Below are positions 35,253-44,783 of a stretch of 64,000 nt of DNA, piece by piece. Both the position numbers and the translations under genes were made by a program. Under the pieces are notes generated by a model. It was given only the letters and a program-made list of their open reading frames with translations, searched no databases and was not told the origin of the DNA. This DNA comes from Alistipes finegoldii DSM 17242. Its GTDB lineage: Bacteria; Bacteroidota; Bacteroidia; Bacteroidales; Rikenellaceae. The stretch is from NCBI RefSeq assembly GCF_000265365.1, contig NC_018011.1, forward strand, positions 1,984,001-2,048,000. Direction: 5' to 3'. Within the stretch, counting starts at the first letter, position 1. The number at the start of each line of letters is the position of its first letter.

Positions 35253-35588
35253 ACGCTTATTGGTCTCTATTTTTTCGTCAATTGAAGAAAGAATAGAGAC
35301 TATTTTTTGTTGAGTTTTAATATCAGGAATTGATATATCTTGTTCCTGAATAAAACTGTTGAAATCTAAATTCTTAATGCCGGTTGTGCCATTCTCATAG
35401 GGGAACATAGCATCTTTATTGTACAGATAAAGCCAGTAATTAAAAAGATATTCAGGTTGGATGCCCGTTGCTGTGATGGCTTTACAGAAGTTAGAACATA
35501 TCAAAGGCTTACTATATCGGGATAATATTTTATCGGATATTAGCGCAATGCGCCCCGTTGACTGCGTTGGACTCCCGCCGGATATTTC

Positions 35589-36963
35589 GGTAGTGTAAAC
35601 TGAACTGTGTCACGGCTCTGTTTTTATTCTTTCCCTCTTATTTGTGTGCAGATTTCACATCTGCATACAAATAAGAGGAGCCTTTCACAGGCAAAGTTAC
35701 ATAATCTTGAACCTATCACCAAATTTTATGGCAAGTTGCTGTGATATCAGTGCCCAATTAGACAGTGGCATAGTCCATTTCCCACTAATGTCTCGATAGG
35801 CAAGATACACAAGCTTTTCAAGTGCGGTGTCTGACGGGAACACACCTTTGTTCTTCGTTACTTTACGCACCTGACGATGATAGCCCTCAACCGTATTGGT
35901 TGTGTAGATAAGTTTGCGGATTGCAGGAGTATACTGAAAATATTCCGTAAGACGCTCCCAGTTGTCGCGCCAGGATTTGATTACTATGGGGTACATCTCA
36001 CCCCATTTTTCATCAACCATGTCAAGCTGTGCTAATGCAGAATCCTTGCTTACAGCACCATATACGGTCTTGAGATCCTTCAGAAACTCTTTCTGATGCT
36101 TGCTTCCTACATACTTGATTGAGTTACGGATTTGGTGGACTACACATAGCTGAACGGAGGTTTCCGGGAATACACTTTGGATGGCATCAGGGAATCCCTT
36201 AAGACCGTCTACGCAACAAATCAGAATATCACGTACACCACGGTTCTGAAGGTCGGTCATAACATCAAGCCAGAAGTTAGCACCCTCACTCTCAGATATA
36301 TACATACCAAGAAGATCCTTGTGACCAGACTTGTTTACACCTAGGACATTGTATATTGCACGAGTGACTGCACGACCCTTATCGTCTTTTACCTTGTAGT
36401 GAATGGCGTCAAGCCAGCAAATGGCATAGACGGGGTCAAGCATACGGGACTTCCAGGCTGTTATTTCGGGAATAACTCGGTCGGTTATAGCACTGATGGT
36501 TTCTGCTGAAAGGGTTGTGTTAAACTCACGCTCAAAGTACTTGCTTATATCACGAGTGCTTGTACCAAGAGCATACATGTTGATGATTTGATCTGCCATA
36601 CCTTCAGCAAGAATTGTCTCACGTTTCTTAACTGTCTCCGGTTTAAAAGAACCGTCACGGTCACGAGGGGTTTCGACTATCACCTCTCCATACTTTGTCT
36701 GTACGGTCTTGCTCATCTTGCCGTTACGACGATTGCCAGAACTGCAGTCAACGCTATTAAGGTGAGCATCCATCTCACCTTCTAAGGCTGCGTTTAGGAT
36801 ACGTTCTAGCATAGGAGCCAAAGCTCCGTCTTTACCGAAGAGTGCTTCACCGCTACGCAGCTGCTGGGCTGCTTTCTTGTAGTCTATTTCCAAATTGGCC
36901 ATATTATAAAAACTGTGTTAAACTATTATTATTATAGCCTGACACAGTTTATTTTACACTCTC
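35589..36963 (-). mobile_element. IS256-family insertion sequence (1,375 bp)
   Basis: Bounded by an 8-bp target duplication GATATTTC (35581-35588 and 36964-36971). The ends are 24-bp imperfect inverted repeats containing AGTGTAAA and AACTGTGTCA. One transposase gene inside. The clean duplication and the exact frame restoration of the host cassette suggest a recent insertion. Confidence 0.93.
35697..36902 (-). CDS. IS256-family (mutator-type) transposase
   Basis: 401 residues, full length. DDE catalytic residues are visible in YAICWLDAIHYKV (first Asp), ILICCVDGLKGFPDAI (second Asp) and YTTNTVEGYHRQVRK (Glu), with the family C/H signature CVVHQIRNSIKYV between the second Asp and the Glu. It begins near one end of the element and reads toward hsdS. 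Copy-and-paste transposition by circle formation is known for the family. Confidence 0.96.
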   Translation of the reverse strand: MANLEIDYKKAAQQLRSGEALFGKDGALAPMLERILNAALEGEMDAHLNSVDCSSGNRRNGKMSKTVQTKYGEVIVETPRDRDGSFKPETVKKRETILAEGMADQIINMYALGTSTRDISKYFEREFNTTLSAETISAITDRVIPEITAWKSRMLDPVYAICWLDAIHYKVKDDKGRAVTRAIYNVLGVNKSGHKDLLGMYISESEGANFWLDVMTDLQNRGVRDILICCVDGLKGFPDAIQSVFPETSVQLCVVHQIRNSIKYVGSKHQKEFLKDLKTVYGAVSKDSALAQLDMVDEKWGEMYPIVIKSWRDNWERLTEYFQYTPAIRKLIYTTNTVEGYHRQVRKVTKNKGVFPSDTALEKLVYLAYRDISGKWTMPLSNWALISQQLAIKFGDRFKIM

Positions 36964-37195
36964 GATATTTCAATTATTAAATTATTAGCAGATAAAATCT
37001 TTGATGTCGCTTTTTTATTATGGATAAAACGTTGTGGCATTTTGCCGACATTGCCTTTGCAAAGTTCGGGAATGTCAGCCCCTCTCACACATAATACTTC
37101 TGTTGTATAGTTCTCTGTGGGGGAGCCTTTGCCCCAATCACCACTTTTGACTTCTGATATTACATCCTTTATTTTGCAGGTTACTCGTGTCATAC

Positions 37196-38188
37196 CTAAT
37201 TTATATATTTCCGATGTGAGATTTTGACATTGCTTTGATTAACCATTGCATAGTGCATTGTCGTGTCGATTTTGACGTGCCCCAATAGCTTTTGTACCTG
37301 TTCGACCGGCATCCCTTTATCAATGGCCATTGTAGCAAGTGTTCGGCGGAATTTATGCGGATGAACTTTGTGAATCGAAACTTTGCGGCCGAGTTGGCGG
37401 AGACGTAACTCTACTCCGCTAATTTTAAGCCGATTATGCGGCTTGGCAATGGATACGAAGAGTGCCGGATTGTCATCTGTCCGGCTTTCGAGGTATTGTT
37501 TCAGATGAATTTTTGTGCGGGCGTTGAAATAGACTTCCCGTTCTTTGTTGCCTTTACCGAAAACGACGCACTCGCGTTCGTGAAAGTCTATATCTTCTCG
37601 ATTAATTTTTACCAGTTCGCCGACGCGGATACCGGTAGACGATAGCATGTCTATGATTGCCAGATCTCGTATATGGGTGCAGTTGTCACGCAAAATTTCA
37701 AGATTTTCATCGGATAGCACCTCTTTAATTAAAGAGCCGGTTTTAACTTTATGGATGCGTCTCACCGGGCTTTTAAGAATATAATCTTCGTCTTCGAGCC
37801 ATGCGAAAAAGCTTGAGAAAATTCTGCGGATATTGTCTATGGTAACTTTTGACGATTGGTTATTCGATTGGTATGATGCAAGATAACATCGTAGATCGGT
37901 CGTTGTTATATCGACGATATTCTTGTCGATCTGCCGTAACATATATTCAATAGTCGAAGCATAATATTTTAATGTTTTCTCAGAGCATCCCTCGACGCGT
38001 TTGGCTGATATAAATAGCGTTTGCAGTTGAGAATTAGCCTTGACTCGCGCTTCGCTATCCGGAAGCTTTTCTGCGATGACAATATTTTGCAATGTGCGAT
38101 TCAGCACGTTACATAAGATGCTCATTTGATCTGCCGTAATGACGGTACGCATCGCGGTTTTAATTTCGTCAATTAGTTTTTCTTTCAT
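37196..38188 (-). CDS. Tyrosine recombinase of the hsdS inversion system
   Basis: I start at ATG 38186-38188 (MKEKLIDEIKTAM), because the 32 codons before it overlap the silent hsdS repeat. 330 residues: an N-terminal SAM-like core-binding domain (about 60-150) and a catalytic domain with STGIRVGELVKI (Arg), a Lys in the beta hairpin, HPHKFRRTLATMAI (HxxR), LLGHVKIDTTMHYAMVN (His and nucleophile Tyr). It closely resembles recombinases that lie inside Bacteroidetes hsdS loci. Its stop is 2 bp before the ATG of the silent TRD1 cassette and it is flanked by inverted copies of the 16-bp site, so it is the obvious enzyme for shuffling. Confidence 0.93.
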   Translation of the reverse strand: MKEKLIDEIKTAMRTVITADQMSILCNVLNRTLQNIVIAEKLPDSEARVKANSQLQTLFISAKRVEGCSEKTLKYYASTIEYMLRQIDKNIVDITTTDLRCYLASYQSNNQSSKVTIDNIRRIFSSFFAWLEDEDYILKSPVRRIHKVKTGSLIKEVLSDENLEILRDNCTHIRDLAIIDMLSSTGIRVGELVKINREDIDFHERECVVFGKGNKEREVYFNARTKIHLKQYLESRTDDNPALFVSIAKPHNRLKISGVELRLRQLGRKVSIHKVHPHKFRRTLATMAIDKGMPVEQVQKLLGHVKIDTTMHYAMVNQSNVKISHRKYIN

Positions 38189-38252
38189 GGCTGCGTTTGT
38201 ATTATTGAAATTGATAAAGTTACGCAGTCCATTGAAATACACACAAAGATAA

Positions 38253-38915
38253 CCGATAAATGATAATTTAGAGGAGCAGGCCAAAGCGCTGTTTAATCAT
38301 TACTTTATTCAAAATACAGAGAATTTAGGAGAATGGCAAGACGGGGTTTTGACTGACATTGCCCAATACCTTAATGGATTGGCTATGCAAAAATATCCAG
38401 CGATGCCTAATGAGGCAGGATTGCCAGTTTTAAAGATTAAAGAACTTGGACAAGGACAATGTGACACCAACAGTGATCGTTGCTCATCTTTAATAAAACC
38501 TGAATATATAATTTCTGATGGAACCATTATATTTTCTTGGTCAGGAACCCTACTTGTAGATATTTGGTGTGGTGGAAAATGTGGGCTCAACCAACATTTA
38601 TTTAAGGTATCTTCGGCAAAGTATCCTCAATGGTTTGTTTTTTATTGGACAAAGCATCATTTGAATAAATTTATTCGCATTGCGAAAGACAAAGCGGTTA
38701 CTATGGGGCATATCAAACGATGTGATTTAGAAATATCAAAAGTAAAAATCCCAAGTAAGCAGGCTTTGGTTAATTTAGATAAGTTATTTTCTCCCATCTT
38801 TAATAGAATGGTTACTTGTCGAATTGAAAATAGGAAATTATCATCTCTCCGCGATACCCTTCTACCCAAACTCATGTCCGGTGAGATCTCCGTTGAGGAG
38901 GTTTCCCTCGATTAG
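38253..38915 (+). pseudogene. Silent hsdS TRD2 cassette (promoterless)
   Basis: Opens after a stop at 38250-38252 with RINDNLEEQAKALFNHYF, continues as a second-type TRD (LGEWQDGVLTDIAQYLNGLAMQKYP ... IFSWSGTLLVDIWCGGKCGLNQHLFKV) and ends with LSSLRDTLLPKLMSGEISVEEVSLD, nearly identical to the end of the expressed hsdS. It has no start codon or TRD1. The 16-bp site is at its 5' end (38256-38271) and inverted after its stop (38920-38935). Recombination at the first site would attach it in frame to a TRD1. Confidence 0.88.
38256..38271 (+). repeat. hsdS recombination site copy 3 (plus)
   Basis: Identical to copy 1, at the start of the silent TRD2 cassette. Confidence 0.85.
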
Positions 38916-38919
38916 CTTG

Positions 38920-38935
38920 CTAAATTATCATTTAT
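38920..38935 (-). repeat. hsdS recombination site copy 4 (minus)
   Basis: Identical to copy 2 in sequence and in its position just after an hsdS-type stop codon. Confidence 0.85.
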
Positions 38936-38992
38936 CAAAGTTACTATTGTAATTTCTATTTTTGTTATATTTGTATTAAACTGGGATTTCTA

Positions 38993-40276
38993 ATGGAATT
39001 AGATCTTAATATTGATTCAAATGGCAATGTAATCGTCAATACATTGTCGGAATATGTTGCATATATTTCTCAGTTGCAAGCTGCCAATGAAGGTAGCAAT
39101 GAGCGATTCTTTTTCAGGGGCCAATCCAATAAAAATTGGGATGTGCGCCCGTGTTTATTTAGAGAGAATAACCTGACGATTGAATCCGATATTATATCCG
39201 AGGCTTGTGCTCGTGCTCCTTTTGAATTTGGCGGCCGAAGTGCATTTGAACGACTGACAAAATTACAACATTATGGACTGCCAACCAGAATGTTGGATGT
39301 AACGCTAAATCCTTTAGTCGCGTTGTATTTTGCGTGTGCGAAATGTGAAGATAAAGAAAACTACGACAAGAATTATAAAGAATCTGATACTATTGATGTC
39401 GACTCCGATCATTCATTTGATAATGAATATGATGTCGATGGGGCTGTTTATTATAGACGGGCTTATGGACATAAGCATAATTCAGATGATATTGATCTGT
39501 TGGCCCGAATCGCGGAAATGGATTTCAGCGGAGATATTGTATTGCATCAATTGGTCGAGAAATTAGGACTACGCAGTCAAATAAAACAAGCCGAGGATTT
39601 TGAGGAACTGGCAAAGGTGATGCAAAATGCTTACTTTGTTATATCGACATTCAACAATGAACGTTTGATTCGGCAGAGCGGAGCTTTTTTGCTTTCTGGT
39701 AGCATTAATATTCAACTCAATAAATCTGATTACGGCGCCAGTCGGATCGAGAAGAGCAGTTGTTCTTTAAATAGCCAGTTTGCGAGCGAAAGGATAATCA
39801 TACCGGCCGGAAGCAAGGAAAGCCTTTTAGAAGAATTGAATTTCTACAATATAAACCAAGGGGCTTTATTTCCGGAGTTGGAGCATCAGATGGCATATAT
39901 CAAATATAGTATGTGTAAATCTAATGTCAGAAGCGCTTCATCTTTTGAAAAGATAGATTTTGATGCAATAAAAGCTGAAGAATCTAAGGAAAGTGTTGAG
40001 ATAGCTGAATCCGTAGTGAGAGAAGAGTTAGTTGATAAGGCTATTTATGATATCATATCACAATATATTTCAGATGATGCTATAAAACAGAATGTTCTTC
40101 GAATTATTACACGGCAAACCGAATATATAGATTGGGCCAATAAGGAAGCGACCATTAGTGATTTGAGGCGTAAAATCAAACGAAGCCTGTCTTTACAATC
40201 TATTAGTTCTGATGTCGCAACGCAATCTGCGCGTAATATGGTATCACAACTTGTTAACTTGTATGTGAAAAAATAA
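38993..40276 (+). CDS. FRG-domain protein inside the type I R-M operon
   Basis: 427 residues. The FRG domain is at the N-terminus: RFFFRGQSNKNWDVRPCLF (about 38-56) and, after an insertion, FERLTKLQHYGLPTRMLDVTLNPLVALYFACA (about 85-116). The rest is alpha-helical and acidic/basic, without signal or membrane segments. FRG proteins are frequently found beside restriction and other defence genes; their biochemical role is not established. It ends 7 bp before hsdR and begins 77 bp after the silent cassette, so it should be cotranscribed with hsdR. Confidence 0.9.
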   Translation: MELDLNIDSNGNVIVNTLSEYVAYISQLQAANEGSNERFFFRGQSNKNWDVRPCLFRENNLTIESDIISEACARAPFEFGGRSAFERLTKLQHYGLPTRMLDVTLNPLVALYFACAKCEDKENYDKNYKESDTIDVDSDHSFDNEYDVDGAVYYRRAYGHKHNSDDIDLLARIAEMDFSGDIVLHQLVEKLGLRSQIKQAEDFEELAKVMQNAYFVISTFNNERLIRQSGAFLLSGSINIQLNKSDYGASRIEKSSCSLNSQFASERIIIPAGSKESLLEELNFYNINQGALFPELEHQMAYIKYSMCKSNVRSASSFEKIDFDAIKAEESKESVEIAESVVREELVDKAIYDIISQYISDDAIKQNVLRIITRQTEYIDWANKEATISDLRRKIKRSLSLQSISSDVATQSARNMVSQLVNLYVKK

Positions 40277-40283
40277 CAATTAT

Positions 40284-43200
40284 ATGCACTTCACCGAAGA
40301 TGATTTTGAAAACGCTATTCTCGAGTTGTTTCGAGAGCAATTAGGCTATGATTATGTGTACGGTCCCAATGTAATGCGCGACTATGCAGAACCGCTTTAC
40401 GTGGAGGTGCTGGAGGCTGTGTTGCCGCAGATCAATCGTGGACTGCCACAGGCCGCTATTGACGAAGCTATGGTGAAAATTCGGACCTATGAGGGCGGAA
40501 CGTTGGTACAGAAGAATGAATTGTTCACGGATTATTTGCAAAATGGCGTAGCTGTCAATTATTTCGATGGCCGCGAGCAATGTTCCGCAAATGTCCGGCT
40601 TGTCGATTACGATTCACCGTTACATAATCGGTTTACGATCGCTAATCAATGGACGGTCGATGGGCACTCGGTAAGGCGTGCGGATATGATCGTATTTGTC
40701 AATGGATTGCCGCTGGTGGTGGTCGAACTCAAATCGCCATCGCGTGAGAATACAGACGTGTCGGAAGCTTATGCACAATTGCGTAACTATATGCAGGAGA
40801 TTCCGTCACTCTTTATCTATAACGCTTTTTGTGTGATGAGCGATCAGGCGATGACTAAGGCGGGGACGATCACAGCGGGTGAAGACCGTTTTATGCAGTG
40901 GAAAACGGTAGATGGGAGTTATGAAGATACCCATAGCGCGAATTTCGATGTGCTTTTCGCGGGAATGTTCGAAAAAACGCGGTTTGTTGAATTGTTGCGG
41001 AATTTTGTTTGTTATTCGAAAGACGGTAAACAGGATATTAAGATATTAAGTGCCTATCATCAGTTTTATGCCGTACACAAGGCTGTGCTTTCGACGGTTA
41101 AAGCAGCTGAGACAGATGGTCGGGGTGGCGTGTTTTGGCATACGCAGGGCAGCGGAAAGTCATTGTCGATGGTCTTTTTCGCCAAGCAGTTGCAGCAGGC
41201 GATGTCGTCGCCGACTATCGTCGTGCTGACAGACCGTAACGATTTGGACGGTCAGTTGTACCGGCAGTTCGCTTGTTGCAGGGATTTTTTGCGTCAGACA
41301 CCCGTGCAGGCCGAAAGTCGGGCTCATCTTCGGGAATTATTGGCGGGACGCGAAGCGAACGGTATCTTTTTCTCGACGATGCAGAAATTCGAAGAGAGCG
41401 AAGAACCTCTTTCGACGCGACGAAATATAGTTGTTATGGCCGACGAGGCGCATCGCAGTCAATACGGATTGGAGGAGAGGGTCAGGATGGTTACGGATGC
41501 TGACGGGGTAACGCAAGCCAAAGTTGTAATCGGCGCGGCGCGTCTGGTGCGTAATGCGTTGCCGAATGCTACCTATATCGGGTTTACCGGAACGCCTATT
41601 TCGCAAAAAGATCGGTCGACACGCGAAGTGTTTGGAGATTACATCGACGTGTACGATATGACGCAGTCGGTGGAGGACGGTGCGACACGGCCGGTATTTT
41701 ACGAGAGCCGTGTAATCAATCTGAAACTCGACGAGCAGTCCTTGCGGCGTATTGATGCGGAGTATGATGCGATGGCTGAGGAGGCGGAAGAGTATGTCAT
41801 TGAGAAAAGCAAGCGTGAATTGGGGCGGCTCGACTCGATCCTTGGAGCTGACGCGACGGTGGCATCATTGTGCGAGGACATCGTAAAACACTATGAGGAA
41901 TTCCGGCAATACGAGCAGACGGGTAAGGCGATGATAGTAGCCTATTCGCGGCCAATAGCGATCAAGATTTACCGTCGGATTCTCGAAATGCGTCCGGTGT
42001 GGAGTGACAAGCTGGCTGTTGTGATGACTTCCGGTAATAAAGATCCGGAAGACTGGCGGGCGATTATTGGAAATGATTCCCACAAGAAAGAGTTGGAGAA
42101 GCGGTTCAAAGACAACGATAGCTCGTTGAAAATCGTCATCGTAGTTGATATGTGGCTTACGGGTTTCGACGTACCTTCGCTTTCGACGATGTATGTCTAT
42201 AAACCGATGTCCGGACACAATCTAATGCAGGCTATTGCTCGTGTGAATCGTGTGTTTGGGGATAAACAAGGTGGTTTGGTTGTGGATTATGTGGGTATCG
42301 CTTCGGCGTTGAAGACGGCGATGAACGATTATACATACCGTGACCGCAAAAATTATGGTGATACGGATGTGGCTAAAACCGCCTATCCGGAGTTTCAGAA
42401 GAAACTGGACGTTTGCCGTGATCTGATGTATGGATTCGATTATGGTGCTTTCTTCGGTAAGTCTGATTTGGAGCGGGCGAAAGCCATCAGCGGAGGTGTC
42501 GATTTCATGCAGTCCCCCGAGCGGATGGAAACGAAAAAACTCTATATCAAAGAGGCGCTGCTGCTGCGGCAGGCATTGTCGCTTTGTCAGAGTTTACTGA
42601 ATTATGAGCAACGTATCGAAGCTGCCTATTTTGAGGCGGTTCGCACATTACTGACGCGCGTGGAAGCCAAGGGCAAGATTTCGTTCCGTGAGATTAACGG
42701 GCGTATTAATGAATTGCTCAAGCAGAGTATCAAGAGCGAAGGGGTAATTAATCTTTTCTCCGATATCAAGGAGGAGTTCTCTTTGTTCGATTCGAAATTC
42801 CTGGAAGAGGTTGCCCGGATGAAGGAACGGAACTTCGCCGTAGAATTATTGCGTAGGTTGATTGCAGAGCAGGTACAACTATATCAGCGAACGAATACGG
42901 TACGAGCCGAGAAGTTTTCGGAAATTCTGGCCGATGCCATGAGCCGCTATTTGAAAGGGATGCTGACGAACGAAGAGGTTATCGAAGAACTGCTGAAAAT
43001 AGCCCGTGAGATCGTTCACGGCGAAAAGGCCGGCAAGTCGCTTAATCTGAACAGCGAAGAACTTGCCTTTTATGATGCGTTGACCAAGCCTGAGGCTGTA
43101 AAAGATTTCTATTCCAACGATCAGTTGGTCGCTATTACGCGAGAGTTGACAGATGCGCTTCGGCGAAACAAGACGATTGACTGGAATATGAAGGAGAGTG

Positions 43201-43325
43201 CTCGTGCCGGAATGCGGCGTATTGTCAAACGATTGTTGAAAAAGTATAATTATCCGCCTGCTGGGCAGGAAGATGCTTTGAATACGATTATGGAGCAGTG
43301 TAAGAAGTGGAACGAAAATAATTGA
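40284..43325 (+). CDS. hsdR: Type I restriction endonuclease subunit HsdR
   Basis: 1,013 residues. N-terminal PD-(D/E)xK nuclease: VRRADMIVFVNGLPLVVVELKSP (about 130-152; Asp and ExK). SF2 translocase: Walker A WHTQGSGKSLSM (about 287-298), DEAHRSQYG (about 389-397), motif III GFTGTPIS (about 433-440), motif VI QAIARVNRVFGDK (about 648-660). A C-terminal helical domain binds HsdM. ATP-dependent translocation followed by cleavage far from the site is family knowledge. Last gene of the R-M locus. Confidence 0.97.
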   Translation: MHFTEDDFENAILELFREQLGYDYVYGPNVMRDYAEPLYVEVLEAVLPQINRGLPQAAIDEAMVKIRTYEGGTLVQKNELFTDYLQNGVAVNYFDGREQCSANVRLVDYDSPLHNRFTIANQWTVDGHSVRRADMIVFVNGLPLVVVELKSPSRENTDVSEAYAQLRNYMQEIPSLFIYNAFCVMSDQAMTKAGTITAGEDRFMQWKTVDGSYEDTHSANFDVLFAGMFEKTRFVELLRNFVCYSKDGKQDIKILSAYHQFYAVHKAVLSTVKAAETDGRGGVFWHTQGSGKSLSMVFFAKQLQQAMSSPTIVVLTDRNDLDGQLYRQFACCRDFLRQTPVQAESRAHLRELLAGREANGIFFSTMQKFEESEEPLSTRRNIVVMADEAHRSQYGLEERVRMVTDADGVTQAKVVIGAARLVRNALPNATYIGFTGTPISQKDRSTREVFGDYIDVYDMTQSVEDGATRPVFYESRVINLKLDEQSLRRIDAEYDAMAEEAEEYVIEKSKRELGRLDSILGADATVASLCEDIVKHYEEFRQYEQTGKAMIVAYSRPIAIKIYRRILEMRPVWSDKLAVVMTSGNKDPEDWRAIIGNDSHKKELEKRFKDNDSSLKIVIVVDMWLTGFDVPSLSTMYVYKPMSGHNLMQAIARVNRVFGDKQGGLVVDYVGIASALKTAMNDYTYRDRKNYGDTDVAKTAYPEFQKKLDVCRDLMYGFDYGAFFGKSDLERAKAISGGVDFMQSPERMETKKLYIKEALLLRQALSLCQSLLNYEQRIEAAYFEAVRTLLTRVEAKGKISFREINGRINELLKQSIKSEGVINLFSDIKEEFSLFDSKFLEEVARMKERNFAVELLRRLIAEQVQLYQRTNTVRAEKFSEILADAMSRYLKGMLTNEEVIEELLKIAREIVHGEKAGKSLNLNSEELAFYDALTKPEAVKDFYSNDQLVAITRELTDALRRNKTIDWNMKESARAGMRRIVKRLLKKYNYPPAGQEDALNTIMEQCKKWNENN

Positions 43326-43468
43326 ATGAGATAGCTATGGGTAAGTTGGAAGAGTCAGTCGTATAATGATTTTGCAAGATATAGTAATAGGCAGTGTCCA
43401 TAATTTTGTGTTACGCTCCCCTCGATCCCGGAATATCGTCATCTCTTTCCGCCGGCAGGGAATTAAAT

Positions 43469-43539
43469 GCCGGAGATGAAAATCCGCAAGGCCATGCGAA
43501 TCGCCCGAGGGGCGAGCCTTGCGGATTTCCATCCCCGGC
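43469..43539. repeat. Long inverted repeat after hsdR
   Basis: 24-nt arms (43469-43492 and 43516-43539) match at 22 of 24 positions, and the loop holds an inner stem TCGCCC-GAG-GGGCGA. The AATCCGCAAGG core resembles the terminator arm at 32437-32449. It could end hsdR transcription or belong to the neighbouring insertion sequence. Confidence 0.7.
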
Positions 43540-43595
43540 GTTTTGCTGGTCGCATGTAGATTTGCAGCGTGATGTAATCACAGGTAATTTCGATA

Positions 43596-43664
43596 TGGAG
43601 TCGCAGTGAACCGGGGCTTGTCGTAAGCTTTGAGGCTTGGCGGTAGATTTGGACTGCGACTCCA
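43596..43664 (+). ncRNA. Candidate bridge RNA of the second IS110 element
   Basis: A 12-bp perfect stem TGGAGTCGCAGT (43596-43607) with ACTGCGACTCCA (43653-43664) encloses a GC-rich 45-nt loop, 88 bp upstream of the transposase start. Position and structure fit the left-end guide RNA of IS110 elements; expression is unproven. Confidence 0.35.
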
Positions 43665-43751
43665 TTAACCAGAGAGAATGGCTGTTTAGAATTGTAGGTT
43701 TGAAGACCTGGTACATGTGATAGCATACGACTCTCACAAAACTAACAAGTT

Positions 43752-44759
43752 ATGCACTATTTGTATTATGTGGGTCTGGATGTGTCGAAAGAGACTTTCG
43801 ATGCGTCTTTGGTCGCCTTCGAGGATGCAAACGAGATGGCTCACCGCAAATTCGCCAACTCCCGAAAAGGGATCTGCTCGTGTCTGCACTGGGTTGAGAA
43901 GCGGCATGGTATTCGGCTCGACGATGTGATTTTCTGCGCCGAGGATATGGGGAGCTACATATCCGAGATGGCGGTTTGTGCTTCCGACAGGACGCTGAAT
44001 TTCAATTTTTCACTGATCTCGCCGTTGGTAATCAAGTATTCGATGGGTATTGCCCGTGGCAAAACAGACAGAGTGGATGCCCGGCGTATCGCCGAGTATG
44101 CGATCACTCACTATCGGAAGATAGCCCTTTATCTGCCGGCAGAGAAGGAACTGTGTCAGTTGCGCACATGGCTGATCTTAAGGGCTCATCTGGCAAAACA
44201 ACGTGTAGCGAAACTGGTGTTGCTCGAAAAATTAGACTACAAAGAGAAATTCGCGGATGTATCTATTCAACGTTCCATGCTCCAGGAGGAGATCGCGTAT
44301 GCAGAAACTCATATGAAAACCATCGAACGGGAAATGAAGGAACTGATAGCCGCCGACAGCAACATTTGCCGGAACTACAAGCTGCTGACCAGCATCAAAG
44401 GTGTAGGGCCGATCACGGCCATTGTGATGCTCTGTTCGACGCTTAATTTCACCAAAATCACAGACCACCGCAAGTTTGCCTGCTATTGCGGGCTGGCTCC
44501 GTTCGAACATAGCTCCGGCACAAGCGTTCGCGGGGGATGCCACACATCGAGCATGGCGAATCGAGACATTAAAGTACAACTGAACCGCAGTGCACTGATT
44601 GCCATCAGGTGTGATCCGCAACTAAAGGCATATTACGAACGCAAAGTGGCTGAAGGTAAACATAAATTCAGCGTCCTGAATGCTGTGAGGGCCAAAATCG
44701 CCGCCAGATGCTTTGCCGTCGTAAGGCGTGGAACACCATATGTAGCGTTGCAGATATAA
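43752..44759 (+). CDS. IS110-family transposase (second element)
   Basis: 335 residues. YYVGLDVSKETFDASL (Asp), VIFCAEDMGSYISEM (Glu), GKTDRVDARRIAEYA (Asp pair) form the RuvC-like DEDD site. The C-terminal domain has LTSIKGVGPITAIVML and KFACYCGLAPFEHSSGTSVRGGCHTSSMAN, with the SGTS serine. Full length and unrelated at close range to the first IS110 enzyme, so this is an independent insertion downstream of hsdR. Confidence 0.95.
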   Translation: MHYLYYVGLDVSKETFDASLVAFEDANEMAHRKFANSRKGICSCLHWVEKRHGIRLDDVIFCAEDMGSYISEMAVCASDRTLNFNFSLISPLVIKYSMGIARGKTDRVDARRIAEYAITHYRKIALYLPAEKELCQLRTWLILRAHLAKQRVAKLVLLEKLDYKEKFADVSIQRSMLQEEIAYAETHMKTIEREMKELIAADSNICRNYKLLTSIKGVGPITAIVMLCSTLNFTKITDHRKFACYCGLAPFEHSSGTSVRGGCHTSSMANRDIKVQLNRSALIAIRCDPQLKAYYERKVAEGKHKFSVLNAVRAKIAARCFAVVRRGTPYVALQI

Positions 44760-44783
44760 TCCGGCATACATATCTGCCATTCG

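Larger units (their letters stand above)
35229..37193 (-). pseudogene. Silent hsdS TRD1 cassette, split by an IS256 element
   Basis: On the minus strand ATG 37193 reads MTRVTCKIKDVISEVKSGDWG to NNLIIEIS, where an IS256 element is inserted; after it the frame continues GGSPTQSTGRIALISDKILSRYSKPLIC to SSIDEKIETNKRINDNLAS, stop at 35229. Joining 37193-36964 with 35580-35229 gives exactly 582 nt (193 codons plus stop). It is one HsdS half (a TRD1 plus half of the central helix) ending at the 16-bp site (35237-35252). It has no TRD2 of its own, so it is a storage cassette. The IS blocks its use until excised. Confidence 0.87.
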
